The translations under genes and the position numbers were made by a program. Source: Podospora bellae-mahoneyi (lineage: Eukaryota; Ascomycota; Sordariomycetes; Sordariales; Podosporaceae). From it: a stretch of DNA of 64,000 bases. Each line of letters begins with the position of its first letter. The first letter of the stretch is position 1. Shown here piece after piece: positions 44,752 to 57,089 of the stretch. Below the pieces are notes generated by a model. The model worked only from the letters and a program-made list of their open reading frames with translations, did no database searches and was not told where the DNA came from. The stretch spans positions 3,844,001-3,908,000 of the forward strand of contig NW_026946359.1 in assembly GCF_035222275.1 (NCBI RefSeq), in the 5' to 3' direction.

Positions 44752-46461
44752 ATGAGCTGCTCTTCACTGGGCGTGAATGCCTTCCGGCCCAGTGTCCAGG
44801 TAGCCACTCACCATCTTTCCAGACTCTCCCGTCCAGTGTCCACGCCGATCGTCTTTCCGGTCCGGTTTCTCTCGTCGACCCCTCCGCCATGTCATAGCCG
44901 ACAGTTCCAGCATAGACGACGATCTGGTCGGAACATCACCAGTCACACCCTCCTCCGAAAGCCATTGCCGTGGCCGACAGCCGTGCAACAATTCGGGGTT
45001 CGAACGGTCTTTGGGGGGAGGATAGTATACAAGCACTACATCGAGCTGCCGCCCAATTATACCGATGAGGATGGGTTGGATTTTACAAGCAAGGATCTCA
45101 GGCCTGAAGAAGTCCACACGATCTTTGGGGCCGATATCGATGCGTACAATGCAAACAAACTGCTAAAGATTATTCACGGCCGCCGCGTCGCTGGTACTCT
45201 CGAAGACCCTACGGTTGCGGGCCGCTCCTACGGCTATACTGTGGAGCAACGGCAAAAGGCTCTTGCCTATCTTCGGGATCACTACCCAGTTGATGAGATT
45301 GCCAATGCCGGTCTGCGCGCTGAAGACGAGCTGGCGGCTCTGGAGGCGTTGGAGGAAGACGCCACGCCCGAAACCACGGAGGAACTGGATGCCAAGAAGG
45401 TGCCGCGAGAACCGACCGGGAAGACCAATAAGCTGTACAAGGGCGCGATACAAAAGAACAAGAGTGTCTATGGCGATAGTGTGGTGGAACAGCTCCGCAT
45501 CGAGAACGAAGCGAAGTGGGCGGCCGAGAAGAAGCGTCTGGAGGAAGAAGAAGCAAAGAAGGCAGAGGAGGAAAGGAACGGAGTTGCTGGTCCCCTCACG
45601 CCGCTCACCCATCCGGAAAAGTTTGGGAAGCTCAGCCCTACGGTACAGAAATGGATCACGTCTGCTACGTCTGACTTGAAGGAACCACCGAGGCTGTCGG
45701 CTTGGCAGCGTCTTTGGCCTTCGGCAACGTTTGTGCTTGTGTTGCTTGGTGGCCTTGGGGCTTACGTTTATACCTACAAGCCGGCGAAGCGCAACGAGCG
45801 CTGGTTTCCTGAGATTCCCCCAGCAGCTGCGACGGTTGGTGCGCTCATTCTTTTGAACACGTTGGTCCATGCGGCCTGGAAATTTCCCGCGCTGTGGGCG
45901 CCGTTCAACAAGTACTTGTTGATCACGCCGGCGGTTCCCAAACCGTTTGCCCTCCTTGGCGCCATGTTTTCTCATCAGGCGTTTGGTCACTTGGCGGTCA
46001 ACATGGGCTTTCTCTGGGTTGTTGGCACCTTGCTTCACGATGACATTGGACGGGCCAAGTTCCTTGGACTTTACCTTGGGAGCGGTCTCGTGGCGGCGAT
46101 GACTTCGATGACGGAGTTTGTGCTCCGCCAGAGGTGGAATATCAGCACGTTGGGAGCGTCGGGTGCGGTTTATGGTGCTATTGGAGCGTACTGCTGGATG
46201 CACCGGCTTGACGGCCACCGGATTTTTGGGTTCCCTCCCCCGCCGAGTGAAGGGTTGCAGGGGATTGTCTTTTTGGCCTTTGTTGTCGCGACGAACATCT
46301 CATTCTTGTTCTCGAGGGCTGCGCGGAGCAGGATAGATGTTACGTCTCATTTTGCGGGGCTGGCGGCTGGCGTAGCTGCGGGAGAATGGATCTTGCGAAG
46401 GAAGGAGGCAGAGAAGAAGGCGAGGATGGAGCCGATGGCGGTTAGGGTGAGTAAGGTGTAA
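44752..46461 (+). CDS. Mitochondrial rhomboid protease (Pcp1/PARL type)
   Basis: Single exon, 569 residues. Rhomboids are intramembrane serine proteases; the fungal mitochondrial enzyme cleaves Mgm1 and cytochrome c peroxidase precursor in the inner membrane. The N-terminus (about 80 residues, Arg/Ser/Pro-rich) looks like a presequence. A matrix-side charged domain of about 200 residues with a Glu/Lys coiled coil follows. Membrane helices start near 325 (LWPSATFVLVLLGGLGAYVY). Catalytic features are present: SHQAFGHLAVNMGFLW, the serine motif GASGAVYG (Ser470) and the histidine in DVTSHFAGLAAG (His533). The single helix before the six-helix core matches the 1+6 topology of PARL-type enzymes. 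It is longer than yeast Pcp1 (346 residues) because of the N-terminal domain. Confidence 0.92.
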   Translation: MSCSSLGVNAFRPSVQVATHHLSRLSRPVSTPIVFPVRFLSSTPPPCHSRQFQHRRRSGRNITSHTLLRKPLPWPTAVQQFGVRTVFGGRIVYKHYIELPPNYTDEDGLDFTSKDLRPEEVHTIFGADIDAYNANKLLKIIHGRRVAGTLEDPTVAGRSYGYTVEQRQKALAYLRDHYPVDEIANAGLRAEDELAALEALEEDATPETTEELDAKKVPREPTGKTNKLYKGAIQKNKSVYGDSVVEQLRIENEAKWAAEKKRLEEEEAKKAEEERNGVAGPLTPLTHPEKFGKLSPTVQKWITSATSDLKEPPRLSAWQRLWPSATFVLVLLGGLGAYVYTYKPAKRNERWFPEIPPAAATVGALILLNTLVHAAWKFPALWAPFNKYLLITPAVPKPFALLGAMFSHQAFGHLAVNMGFLWVVGTLLHDDIGRAKFLGLYLGSGLVAAMTSMTEFVLRQRWNISTLGASGAVYGAIGAYCWMHRLDGHRIFGFPPPPSEGLQGIVFLAFVVATNISFLFSRAARSRIDVTSHFAGLAAGVAAGEWILRRKEAEKKARMEPMAVRVSKV

Positions 46462-46932
46462 GTGGGTGTAAAGACTAGGTAGGAGTGGGAGTGTGTGTTG
46501 TTTCACAGGATATAAACTAGGGCTCATCTTGTATCACCAATGGGGAATTTTTGGTTGTATGGACACCTACAGAGAGAGAGACATGATTGAGGCCGCCTGT
46601 GGAACGCAAACCAACCCATCTGCAGCCTCGTTTTTATTCTCGCGATTTTGCTTACCGAGACTGGAAACAGAAGGTCTTGTGTGCACGTGTGCTGGGGCCG
46701 AATAACAATGAAGAAGAAGGAGGTGCTCAGGAGATGGGGTTTATTTACAGATTTCCCATTCTGGACAATTTATCTTCAGCTCCCTCCCTGTGCCGACTAG
46801 CCGGAATTGTAAAGGGGTGATTGGTCAATTAGCAATCGGTATTGCGGAAAGAGAGACCCCACATGAAGGAGAGCACAGGCGGCGTTGACGCAAGAATGCG
46901 ACGCCAAGAGAGCGAGGTTCGCGATGATGGCA

Positions 46933-46984
46933 TTTTTTTTTTTGGTTTTGTTTTTTTGTTTTTTTTTGTTTTTTGTTTTTTTTT
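46933..46984 (+). repeat. T-rich simple sequence
   Basis: Successive T tracts of 4-11 nt separated by single or double G. Confidence 0.85.
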
Positions 46985-47616
46985 GGCAGGCCTCCAACAT
47001 TTATTGCTTGGGTGAGAGATAACGGAAATTGGCGTGGAATGGGCCAATTACCCAACTACCCTACTGCACGAGGGGGGGTTTCTGAGAGAAAGGAAGGGTT
47101 CTCCAATGTTCAGCTGCTACGGGGAGAGTGGTGATTACCTACCTAGCCCCGCCAGCCACCAACATGCTTGTCAGCCAGCCTTGGTTTGGAGGAGACGAAC
47201 ACTGTCCCACACCCCCTCCCTTTGGCTTCTTTCCCGCCCGTTTTGCCATCGCGGCACACAAAGCCGTGCCCCTTGAAACCTTGTGTTCCCTTATGATACT
47301 GACAGAGGGAAGACAGGGAGAATGACGTCTCACCCGCCCGCGATCACAGGGTAGCTTGGCATTTTCACCTTGGCCTGTTTTTCCTTGCTTCGAAGGGGTA
47401 CTCGAGATCAAGCTTGATGGAATCGGGATCTAAGATATATCTGGGTATAGGGGGGCGCCAAGTTAAGAAGGGACAAGGATAGGACATGCAGCCCGGGTTT
47501 CCCCCATCGTTGTGCTGTTTTCGCGCCGCAATTTCAAGGTATGGATATAAGGTGAGGTTGGGAAGGGAGGGGAGGGGTGAGGTCGGCATCGAAAATAAAT
47601 ACATACCTGGTAGTCT

Positions 47617-47640
47617 TACACACACACACACACTCACACA
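47617..47640 (+). repeat. (AC)n microsatellite
   Basis: AC dinucleotide repeat with one interruption, about 255 nt upstream of the phosphatase start codon. Confidence 0.85.
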
Positions 47641-47893
47641 TCCCATTTGCGCCAGCCTTTTTTTTTTGGTTCCTCTCTTTCTTTCTTTGTTGACTTGTTG
47701 CTGTTTGATTTCGAGCAGCTTTTTGCCAAACGTGCAATTCGACAAAGAGAGATAGATCTGTTGTTGATCTACTACATTGAACTAATCTACCTTATACACC
47801 TCAGTCTCTGCGATTTTTTGTAAACAAAGTCGCACTTACCGACCTCAGGCACAAAAAGTGTCGCGACGGCACACTGAGAACACCCCGGTCGAG

Positions 47894-50490
47894 ATGACTT
47901 CCCCGAGCAGCCCCCCTCACGGCGACGACGAGATTGGCGACGACGCGCGCAACCCTTATGCTTCCCAGTCCCGCTGGCGCCATGCCGAGTCCTCTGCCTA
48001 TGCCAAGTATGAACAAGAGCGCGCTGGCGGCGCTGCTCACCATCACCATCACCACCACCATAACGGCCCTGTAGCGCGCGAGGCGGATGCGCAAGGTGGC
48101 GTGGGAGATCTGGCCAACTTTCTGAACAAATCGAGGGTTGAACCGGAGAATCCTAACAGGGATGAGCGCCCTACGAGCATGCGCTTCAAGCCCGTCATGG
48201 CTGGCGCGGAAGAGGCCCGCGCCGCGACGGGCCACGCGGAGGATGCGCCGGCTGCTGAGTCGGCGATTAAGGCTTCGTCGGGGCCGCCGGCGGATGGGAA
48301 GGAGGTGGCGGTTGGACCGCTGATTAACTACCGGAGGATGGAGGGGAATACTTGGATTGGGAGCGTGTTGGTTGTTGTTGTTGGTGGGGGGAGGGAGCCG
48401 CCTTTTACGCCGTCGCTCAACCTTCGCAGGGCTGGGGGGGAGGGAGGTCAGGGGATGGATGTTGAGGGTGTGTGTCTGTATTCGGACCCGAGGAATACCT
48501 TTTGGAGGTTTGACCTTGCGGTGGAGATGGGGGGGAAGGAGACCAAGTGGGAGTATGAGCTGCCTGGGTTGAGGTACAAGAGCCAGTCGAAGCCGAGGGT
48601 GAATACGTTCTTCGTGCCGGCCATCACGGAGAGCATGAGGATCATGTTTCACAGCTGCAATGGGTTCAGTGTGGGCACGGATGAGGAGGCGTACAGCGGA
48701 GCGTGCTTGTGGAATGATGTTATGAGGAAGCATCAGGAGAGGCCGTTTCATGTCATGATTGGAGGTGGTGATCAGATTTACAACGATGGGATTCGGGTGC
48801 ACGGGCCGCTTAGGAAGTGGACTGCGATTGGGAATCCGAAGAAGAGGAGGGATTATCCTTTTCCGGAATCGTTGAGGGAGGAGTGTGATGACTACTATTT
48901 GAAGAACTATATCCGCTGGTAAGTTGAGAACAGGGGATCGTTCTTGTCGTGGCCGGAAACTAACTGTTGCTACTCAGGTACGGCACTGAGCCCTTTGCTG
49001 CTGCCAATGGCCAAATTCCCCAGATCAATATCTGGGATGACCACGACATTATCGACGGATTTGGCTCTTATGTCAACGACTTCATGAAGTGCGATGTTTT
49101 CAGAGGCATCGGTGGTGTCGCTCATAAGTACTACTTGCTTTTCCAGCACCATCTCCCTCCGCCGCCATCTACATACACCTCCGACGCGGTCCATGCGGTT
49201 GGTGGTGAGGAAGGACAGGGCGTGGATCCAAACCAGTTCATGACTGCCCATGTCCACCCCCGGATCACCGAGTCTGGCTATATCAACGGCCTGAAACCAG
49301 GTCCATATGTTGCTGAGCACTCGCACAATGTGTACGCGAGGTTGGGTGCTAGGATAGCCTTCATTGGCCTTGACGCTCGCACCGAACGTACGAGGCACCA
49401 GATCAACTATCCCGAGACGTATGATGCCATTTTTGCTCGTCTCAAGGAGGAGTTCACTGCTGCCGCGAACTCGGACCAGCCTCTGAAGCACCTGATTCTC
49501 CTGCTGGGTGTGCCCATTGCCTATCCTCGCCTCACCTGGCTCGAAAACATCTTCTCCTCCCCAATCATCGCCCCCGTCAAGCTCCTCAACCGCCGTGTCG
49601 GTCTCGGCGGCAGCTTCTTCAACAGCTTCGACGGCAGCGTCGATCTGCTCGACGACCTCGACGACCACTACACCGCCCGCACCCACAAGAAAGAGCGCAA
49701 CCGGCTCATTGAGCGCTTCCAGGCTTTGGCGGCCGAGTTCTCCATCCGCGTCACCATCCTCAGCGGTGACGTCCATCTCGCCGCCCTGGGACGCTTCTAC
49801 TCCAACCCCAAGATTAACATCGCGCCTGAAAACGACTACCGCTACATCGTCAACGTGGTCTCCTCGGCCATTGTCAACAAGCCCCCTCCTGCCGCGGTAG
49901 CCAACCTGTTGGCCCGTCGCAACAAGATCCACCACCTCAACCACGAGACGGACGAGACATTGCTGAAGCTCTTTGACAAAGACCCGGGCGACAGCAACAA
50001 AACCTCCAAGTCCAACAACGTCACCATGCCGAGCCGAAACTTTGCCATCATCACGGAGAATTCGCCTAATAACGGCCAGCGGAACGGTGGCGGTCCGCTC
50101 AACTCTCACCAGGTTGATCAGAATCATTTGTTCCCGCCTGCTAATGGTGGTGGTGGTGCTCAGGGGTCTCAGGTCAGCCTCCCGCACTCTGCCCAGACTA
50201 ATCCGGCGGTTCCCCGACCAAAGGACACGCGCCTTCCTATCGGGGCTGGTGAGGTCAACTGTGGCAGTAAGCACAAGGCCGCTATTCCGGGTGAACACGG
50301 CACGGGGTCTGACGGCGGCTTGGATGTGGTTATCCAGGTGGAGATTGACCAGCATGATGGGAAGGGAAGAACGGAGGGGTATGGGTTGACGATTCCGGCG
50401 TTGGATTATAGGGGGAAGAAGCCGGCTAGTGTGGTGGGGAGTGTTGGGCGGGGGAGCAGGAGGAGTGTGAGGAGCGGGAGGTCGCATTAA
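47894..50490 (+). CDS. PhoD-like metallophosphatase
   Basis: Exons 47894-48918 and 48978-50490 give 845 residues; the 59-nt intron has a GTAAGT donor and an ACTCAG acceptor inside the Trp codon of IRWYGTEP. PhoD-like enzymes are metal-dependent phosphomonoesterases or phosphodiesterases. Metal-site motifs are present in order: GGGDQIYND, WDDHDIIDGFGSY and LSGDVHLAALGR. The first 130 residues are low-complexity and include eight consecutive His (about residues 50-57). The C-terminal 170 residues are Asn/Gly/Pro/Ser-rich and end in an Arg/Ser-rich tail. No signal peptide or membrane segment is evident, unlike bacterial PhoD, matching the large cytosolic fungal branch of the family. Start chosen at the first ATG in phase (GAGATGAC). 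Substrate unknown. Confidence 0.92.
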
Positions 50491-53400
50491 GTCGAGGCGG
50501 AGGGGGGGACGGATTTGATACCATGTTTTGAAGTTTTGTATGAGGGAAGGATGGGAAAGGATGTTGATGGATAATGGTTGGATGTGTCGAGATTTTGTAT
50601 GATGATGAAAGGGTTGGCGTATTTGCCGGCTGCTTGGATGATGTCTTTTAGATAATGGGGGGCTTTACTTCTCTGGCTTTTCATTATTATACCTCTTGTT
50701 GCGCTTGCTTGTTTGCTATGGCTGCTAGGATACCATTAAACAACATTCGAGTCTTGAGCTGTTGCCTGCGTTTACTCCTTTTTCACGTTACCATATCAAC
50801 ATGTTACCACCCACACTAACACACATTACCACATTACGCCTTTTTACCACTGCCTCTTTTCACATTACATCTTACATCCCAGACTTAACTGTATTCAATG
50901 CAATGCCGGAAACCACCAATGCACATACCTCTTTTGCTTGATGGTCTGAATTCGCAGTGGTTAACGGGAGGGAGTTCTGTTTATTTCTGTCATCAACAGC
51001 TCCCTCCTCAAGGACAAGGGGTTTGTGGAGGGAGACTTCGATGTCTTTCGCTCCTCCCTTTAGAAACTGGCTTTTGCTATGCTCCTTCCTCTCAGACCTC
51101 CGGCAGCTTCAATGCTCCTTCCTAGACCTGCGATAGTCACATCGCTCCTGCCTATTGAGTCTGGGCCTGAGTATGCTCCTGCCGATGGAAGTTGACAGCA
51201 ATTCGTCCCTTTCCTCTCTAGGGGTTGAGGGTTGACCAGTGGATTTTCTTATAACCTTCGCTACGATATGGAAGCTGTAAGCATGCAGTCTTGTTATAGA
51301 TGGCTTCGGATACTCTTTCCTTGATGATGGACCTGGTCAGGATCCGGAAACGAAGATATCGCCAACATTGATTTCATAATGATCTGAAATCTCACAGTAG
51401 GCCGCCCAAAACGGCCGACCACCCAGGCTGCCTGGACTCCCGCCTAGGTACAGACATGGGATGATCCGGTGACAACGATTCAACCGCCGCACGGCCACAA
51501 TTTTTCATCCCGTCTCGTCATGTTACCGATCCCATCACAATTATTGCGCGGCGGTGTTCTTTGCCAAGTCATCATCACCGCGGCTACACCACCTAGTTTT
51601 CCTGCCATCCAGTCATCAAAACCTGGGCTGTTCAAATCTCAAGAAGCGTGCCTGTCGCCATCGTCAACAAAATCTCCTTCCAGGAAGCCCCAAGAAACAT
51701 ATCAGCCTGGGCCACTCGCCAAAGGGTTGCTGCCTTTCGCGTATGCTCTGACGAGTGAAACTATCACTCGCCTAGATAGACACATTTGGTTTTTCCGCTT
51801 CGAGAGAAAGAGCCTTGAGCTCGTGTTGTGTTTAGCGAACAGAGGGATTGAAGCACAGGAACAGAACAGGAAAACTGCCGGTGGATCAACCTGGGATTGA
51901 GTCTCAGCTCACTTCGTTTGGACTGCTATTGAGGAAGATGATGGTATCAGGTCTTGATGCTCATCTCACTGTATCCAGGCCCTATCTCTACCAACATCCG
52001 TGGCACCTGTGCTGCATTGTTTGCTCACCTCTTCACACCATAGGTAGGAATCATCATCTCAAAGACTTTCAACATCAGTTTATGTAACCTGTGACAAGAA
52101 CTTCGCATTTCAACTTTGACGCAAAGTCAACATGATGAAATAGGTAACAACAGAACCCAACACCCCTGAGCCGTGTGGCCGCCTACGGACCACTATCACC
52201 TCCATCACGAGCAGCCCATATGTAGCAGCGTGGCGCATAGATTCAGTCTATACACACCCCAGAACTTCAGTTATGCTCTTCCCCTCTCTGCCCGATCGAC
52301 ACAGCCATTGTCCGTGAGCAAATGTCGACAAAAGAACAGCCCACACAGCACGCCAGCGCCGCCAACCCACATGGGTAGGCTACATCTGCCAAATCTCTCC
52401 AAACGTACGGGGGAAACAAAAAAAACGCCGTCATCAGCGAGACGCCGCCTGAGCCAGTCAACTGCATTTGCATTACCATATTTGGTGAAAAGGGTTCTCT
52501 TGCCGCTTGTCCTACTACTTCTCAGTGAGGCTCTCGGTATGCCTGCTGTGAGGCTCTGATTAGAAAACGAACTCTGCAGGTAGACAAGAAAAATCTTAAA
52601 ACGCAAGCCAAGGATGTTTGTCAAGGATAAGTATGGTAAAATACTAGAGTAGCATTTCTGAATTCCTATCACCTTTGTCATATATGAAGACCCTAAGAGT
52701 GAATACCGTCTGCATGCGCAAGGCGTGGAACATCCGAACCGGCCGTACACATACCGCAGTATAAGGCGAGCAGGCAAAACTACCAACAAAGGTGCCTTTT
52801 GCTCGGCCGCTTCTGACACGAGTGAAAACGTGAAAAGTGTTGCTGCTATAGTTGGTGGAGGCTCAAGCATTCGAGTCGGGCACTCGGGTACCTTACTTAC
52901 ACACACCCCTCTTCCCATTTGGTGCTTATGGCTTGCAGGATCTGGGGTTGGAGGAGCTCCTGTATAAGCCTGCAAGGCGCTCACTCATCGTCCCCATATC
53001 GAACCAAGAACGCCATCAATCCCCTCACCTGTGTAAGAGCTACAGCGAGGAGTCCAGAAGCCCGCCCTGCGAACCTAAAACCCAATCGGTCATCTCGGCA
53101 TCTCAAAAAACATCAAACTCTCCCGTCTCTTGCCTTGGGAACTTCAGCTGTGCCACTTGGTTGCCCCGCTAGGTTGTTCAGTCTCAATATCACCCCTCTG
53201 GCCCTCCGTCTTGGCCCTGCATCTCTGCGCCGCAGACCCATCATGGGGAAGGGGAGACACACACACACAACCCACAAATCGAGCCGGTGGTGTGGCCCTC
53301 CCTTTCACCCACCCTGACCAACCAGCTGCTCAACATGACATCTTGCTCAGCCCATCCCATCTTAACCGGCTAGGCTGGGTATATGCAAGGTCCCCAATTC

Positions 53401-56400
53401 AGGGCTCAATATTCGGATCTTTTTCCATTGTTTGTTAGGTAGGTAGTTATGCCATCCACTGATGCCCAACATCAAGGGGTCCCCTCTCACAGCAGCTTGA
53501 AACAGGTTCGAAGAGAGTCATGTGATCCATCCCGTGAGGGTTTGAGGCTGTGAGTGGACGGCTGAGGAGGATGAGGATGACTACCTAAGGGATGGTTGGG
53601 TGGAATGTGAGAAGTGATAAGTAATATATCACACACTCTGTTGTCATCAGGGCCATGCATGTCAGCAAACGCCTAGCTTGATCCCTCATGGTACGACGGC
53701 GCGGTAGAAGATGTCAAACATCCTGACGAGAAAAGATCCTTGGTTCGTCAGTGTGGTTTTGTGAATGCCCTCTGACTACAAGAGGGACGAGGACTGTGCT
53801 GAGTCCGACAACCGAAGCAGCCGCGATGACATGGTTGCCAGACAAGCCAAGGCGAGGAGAAGTCATCATCACTGCCCCAGACGTCACTTGTATGAGATTT
53901 ATGTGAGATATCTGCTCCGCCTGTCTTACTCGGCACTTGGTATAGTTGGACGTAGTCAAACGTGGGCAGTCTGGGGATTTCAGACAAGGCTCTGGTCTCG
54001 AATAGATTCAAGCCTGAGGGAGCCGATCAGCAAGGCCAATGATGACCCGGGATCAGCCCTCGCGGCTCTCAGTGGTAGCGAGAGGCCAGTATCGCCAAAA
54101 GAGTGCGAGTCTAAAAAACGGTCTGGTCAAATCAGAATGACGAATTCATTTTTTGACACTTGCCGTCAACAACAAAAGCCCCTCCTGGTGAACCAGTCAT
54201 GGAACAATCCTCGTGGGAGCTAAAGTCAGGGCCTGGCCCTGGTTCACATTCTTTATGCCTTCCAAAACCCTAGGAACGGGGCATCTTGCATCGGAGGGAC
54301 GTGATTGGCTTGGGGGCCAGACTGATCGGGCCTTACAACCACCGCCACGTCAACGAAGGAACTCCTGCCACTGTAACCCCCGGCACCGTCCTATCATTCG
54401 GGACTTTGCTTCTGGCCCAACGGGGAGAACGGGGACTGAGGGTGCGTGGTTCAACGGGCCGGGCCCGTGTTATGCGGAAAGCCAAGTCCAAATCAGGGGC
54501 AAAAATTCGACGCGCCGGTGACAATGGGCCATTAATACCGCACCTGTTGTGAGTGGACACCAACGAGCTGCATATTCTCGGAATCTAGTTTCAGCCCTGT
54601 TGTTTGTTGATCAACTTCCAAACCTCGACACCATCCACAAGCAGGCGGTTTCATCATGTTCGTTTGGCAAGCCGTCTGCCGTGTCCGACTTTTATGCTTG
54701 CTTTTCTCGCAAGCGGAGAGGCCATGCTCACATGCAAGGGAGGAATTCTAGAGTAGAGCCCAAAGTGGAAAAGCGGTCAGGCTTATCTTTTCTGCTCTGC
54801 CATGCCACGCTGCGCTTGGTTGTCGATCCACGGGAGATGGTGCAATTGCGTCCAGGAGTGAGAGCGAGCACGGACGGGGATGAAGGCGGAATCGAGAATG
54901 GTCGGCGGCTGCTCGCGTGTGAGGTGCTGGTCTGATTGGTGTTGTAGGCGACTTGCTGCAAAGAGAAGCTGCAGCGCACCAATATCTCTCGTTCCTGCCA
55001 GATTGATCAGATTGCTTGATGGTCAGGCTACTGCAGCGGAGGGGGGGCTCTCCGGCCTAAGAATACTCGAAAAAGCCATCCGAAAAGGACTGACTCCTGC
55101 ATGGCGATTTCAGAGTCTGTGGTTGGTCACCGTTGTTGGTGTCATGCAGGAACCATCGCAGCGAACATGATGTGGGTGATGTTCCATTGTGTCTCTTGCC
55201 CATTCCCCGCACCCTTACTCACTCACTCACCGGAGTTGTCATATGGATATATCTAGACGATAATGGATGGTTGAGATGAGACAGGTGCTCAGGAATGGAT
55301 TGTGGTAAACATCTGGTACCTGGTATCGATCAACAGGGGTATGACCGGGGATGGATGTTAAACGTGGTGTGGACCGTGCCCCGGCCCCGCCCCCACTGAG
55401 GATCGACTGAGCGAGAATTCTTTGCAGCTTTTGTCGTCTGAACGGGCAGCTTGTGCATCACAGTTTGAAGCACCGAAGAAAACATCAATGGATGAGACAA
55501 TATGAGACTTGTTGAATACGAACCTCTACTGTACCTACTCTTCTCGGGAAGAGTGTGTGAGACCTGACCACCCGCCCACCACCCACTGTCGATGATGGGG
55601 TTGCAGCGATGAGGGCAGGTGATGCCGAAGCAAATTGCATTCACAATTTCACATCCTCCATCATTGATAACGTGGAAGAACAGCAGAAATATTCCATTAA
55701 GGTCTTCCTCTCCGGGTTGCCATCCTGTTTGGGCAAGAGGATCTCATCCCCCGCTCCAAACCTCGACAGGTACAGGGTTCGGCTCCTAATCAAAGTTTCA
55801 GGAACACCTGGGGCCCCATCGGCCAGTGAATGGATGGCTGTCAACGGTTTCTGCCAACATCAACCACGTCACCTCACCTTGACCCTCAGCCGCAACTTGC
55901 AACAAAAAAGATGGAAAGGCTCACCGCTCACCCGTTGTGCCCGTACCAATATCCCGACTCCGACGGCCCGTCTTGGACTGAGAATTCTAGCACACAATCA
56001 ATCGTGGCATCTGTCATGGTCCTGCTGTACCACACCGGCTTCTCCATCACACCGTCGGCTGCCAGCTCAGGAACGACAGGAACCACAACATGAAGGACCC
56101 GACTCAGTGACGGGCTTGAAAACTGCAAGCACTTTAACTCCATTCCGGTCGTTTTTCCCTCCATGTCGCTGCGGGGCAGACCCCCTCCTCCAAAAAGAGA
56201 AGCCAGGGGGGGAGTGGCCTGTCAAGAGTCAACACCCATGTGCAAGCCATGCCCAGCTTGGAAGTACCAACGTACCGCAACACAATTGTCGAGAGTCACA
56301 AGCCAACGAAAGCCAACCATTCTCGAGCTTCAGGTTATTTCTGCACTCTCAGACGACCACCTCAAACTTCGACTGGCATGTTGGTACCGCAGACAGCCAA

Positions 56401-57089
56401 ATCTCCGACTGGAATCTTTCTTTTTCTGTTTCTGTTTCTGCCAGGTACAAAGCAGACGGTACCTAAGGTAGCTCTTAAGCAAGTGCATGGAGCTAAGGCA
56501 GTCCTGTCCAGTGCCAACCCCCAGCCGACCAAAGCCCAGTCGAATGCAAGTCTTTTCTGCGTCTGCTGCACATCCTTTCCAGTTCTCTCGCTAGATTTCA
56601 AGTCTCCACAAACCCAACCTCTGGGCTGCATTTTGTCCACCACCTCTGTCCACCACACCCCGCCCGGCCTGTTTTTGTGCGAGGGGGGGACCGGGGGGAG
56701 GACCACTGCGGTTGTGTCGGCTGTGAAGGTGGGCTCGAGCACACGGCTCCGAATATATCTGCCGGCCCCCCCCCAAAGTCAACCGTCGTTGGCTCTCCTC
56801 CAAGCTGGCTCGGCTGGCCACACCTACCTTACCGTGGTGACCCCCATCTTCCCCATCCATCTCGAGAAGCCGTCGAGGTTTGGAATTGGGCTTTGATTCT
56901 TCTTGTCTTTCGTTCCCCTTTTCACCCCAGAGCCTTCCAGGCCCTCGTGCCGTCGAACTGATGCTCTCTCACCACATGGAGTCGTTTTGTCTCCAATGGT
57001 CTTAACTTTGCTCTTTCAAGTTTGTCCTCCCCAATGCTACATGTCATGCTCTGCACTTCCCCTCCTTTGCAACGCTTGAGAGGCCGATC
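50491..57089. other. 6.6 kb gene-poor region
   Basis: Largest gap in the window. Open stretches (for example 52.27-52.98 kb on the minus strand and 55.61-56.47 kb on the plus strand) are compositionally random, without domains, membrane helices or paired splice signals that I could follow. No tRNA, 5S, transposase or reverse-transcriptase-like sequence is seen. Base composition is not obviously AT-rich, so I see no sign of an RIP-degraded element. A degenerate tandem array lies at 51050-51190. The right end would be the promoter of the gene at 57090. Confidence 0.45.
51050..51190 (+). repeat. Degenerate tandem array, ~31-nt period
   Basis: The word GCTCCT followed by a pyrimidine-rich CC recurs at 51050, 51081, 51114, 51144 and 51175, spacing 31, 33, 30 and 31 nt. 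Between them AGACCTG-like and CTGGG/CTGG words recur at similar offsets. The copies are diverged. It ends near 51190. Confidence 0.6.

Larger units (their letters stand above)
46462..47893. other. Intergenic, T-rich stretch and CA repeat
   Basis: Holds the 3' flank of the rhomboid gene, a run of T tracts at 46933-46984, an (AC)n repeat at 47617-47640 and the pyrimidine-rich leader of the phosphatase gene. No gene supported. Confidence 0.5.

Noticed and set aside
47801-48802. 333-codon minus-strand frame opposite PhoD exon 1
   Set aside because: Arg/Pro/His-rich shadow of the sense gene; the sense gene has clear catalytic motifs.
52271-52984. 237-codon minus-strand open frame in the gene desert
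   Set aside because: Composition looks random, overlaps several frames on the other strand, and has no family motif, membrane pattern or splice partners.
55609-56466. 285-codon plus-strand open frame
   Set aside because: No recognisable domain, rich in residues expected from random C/A-rich DNA, start context poor.
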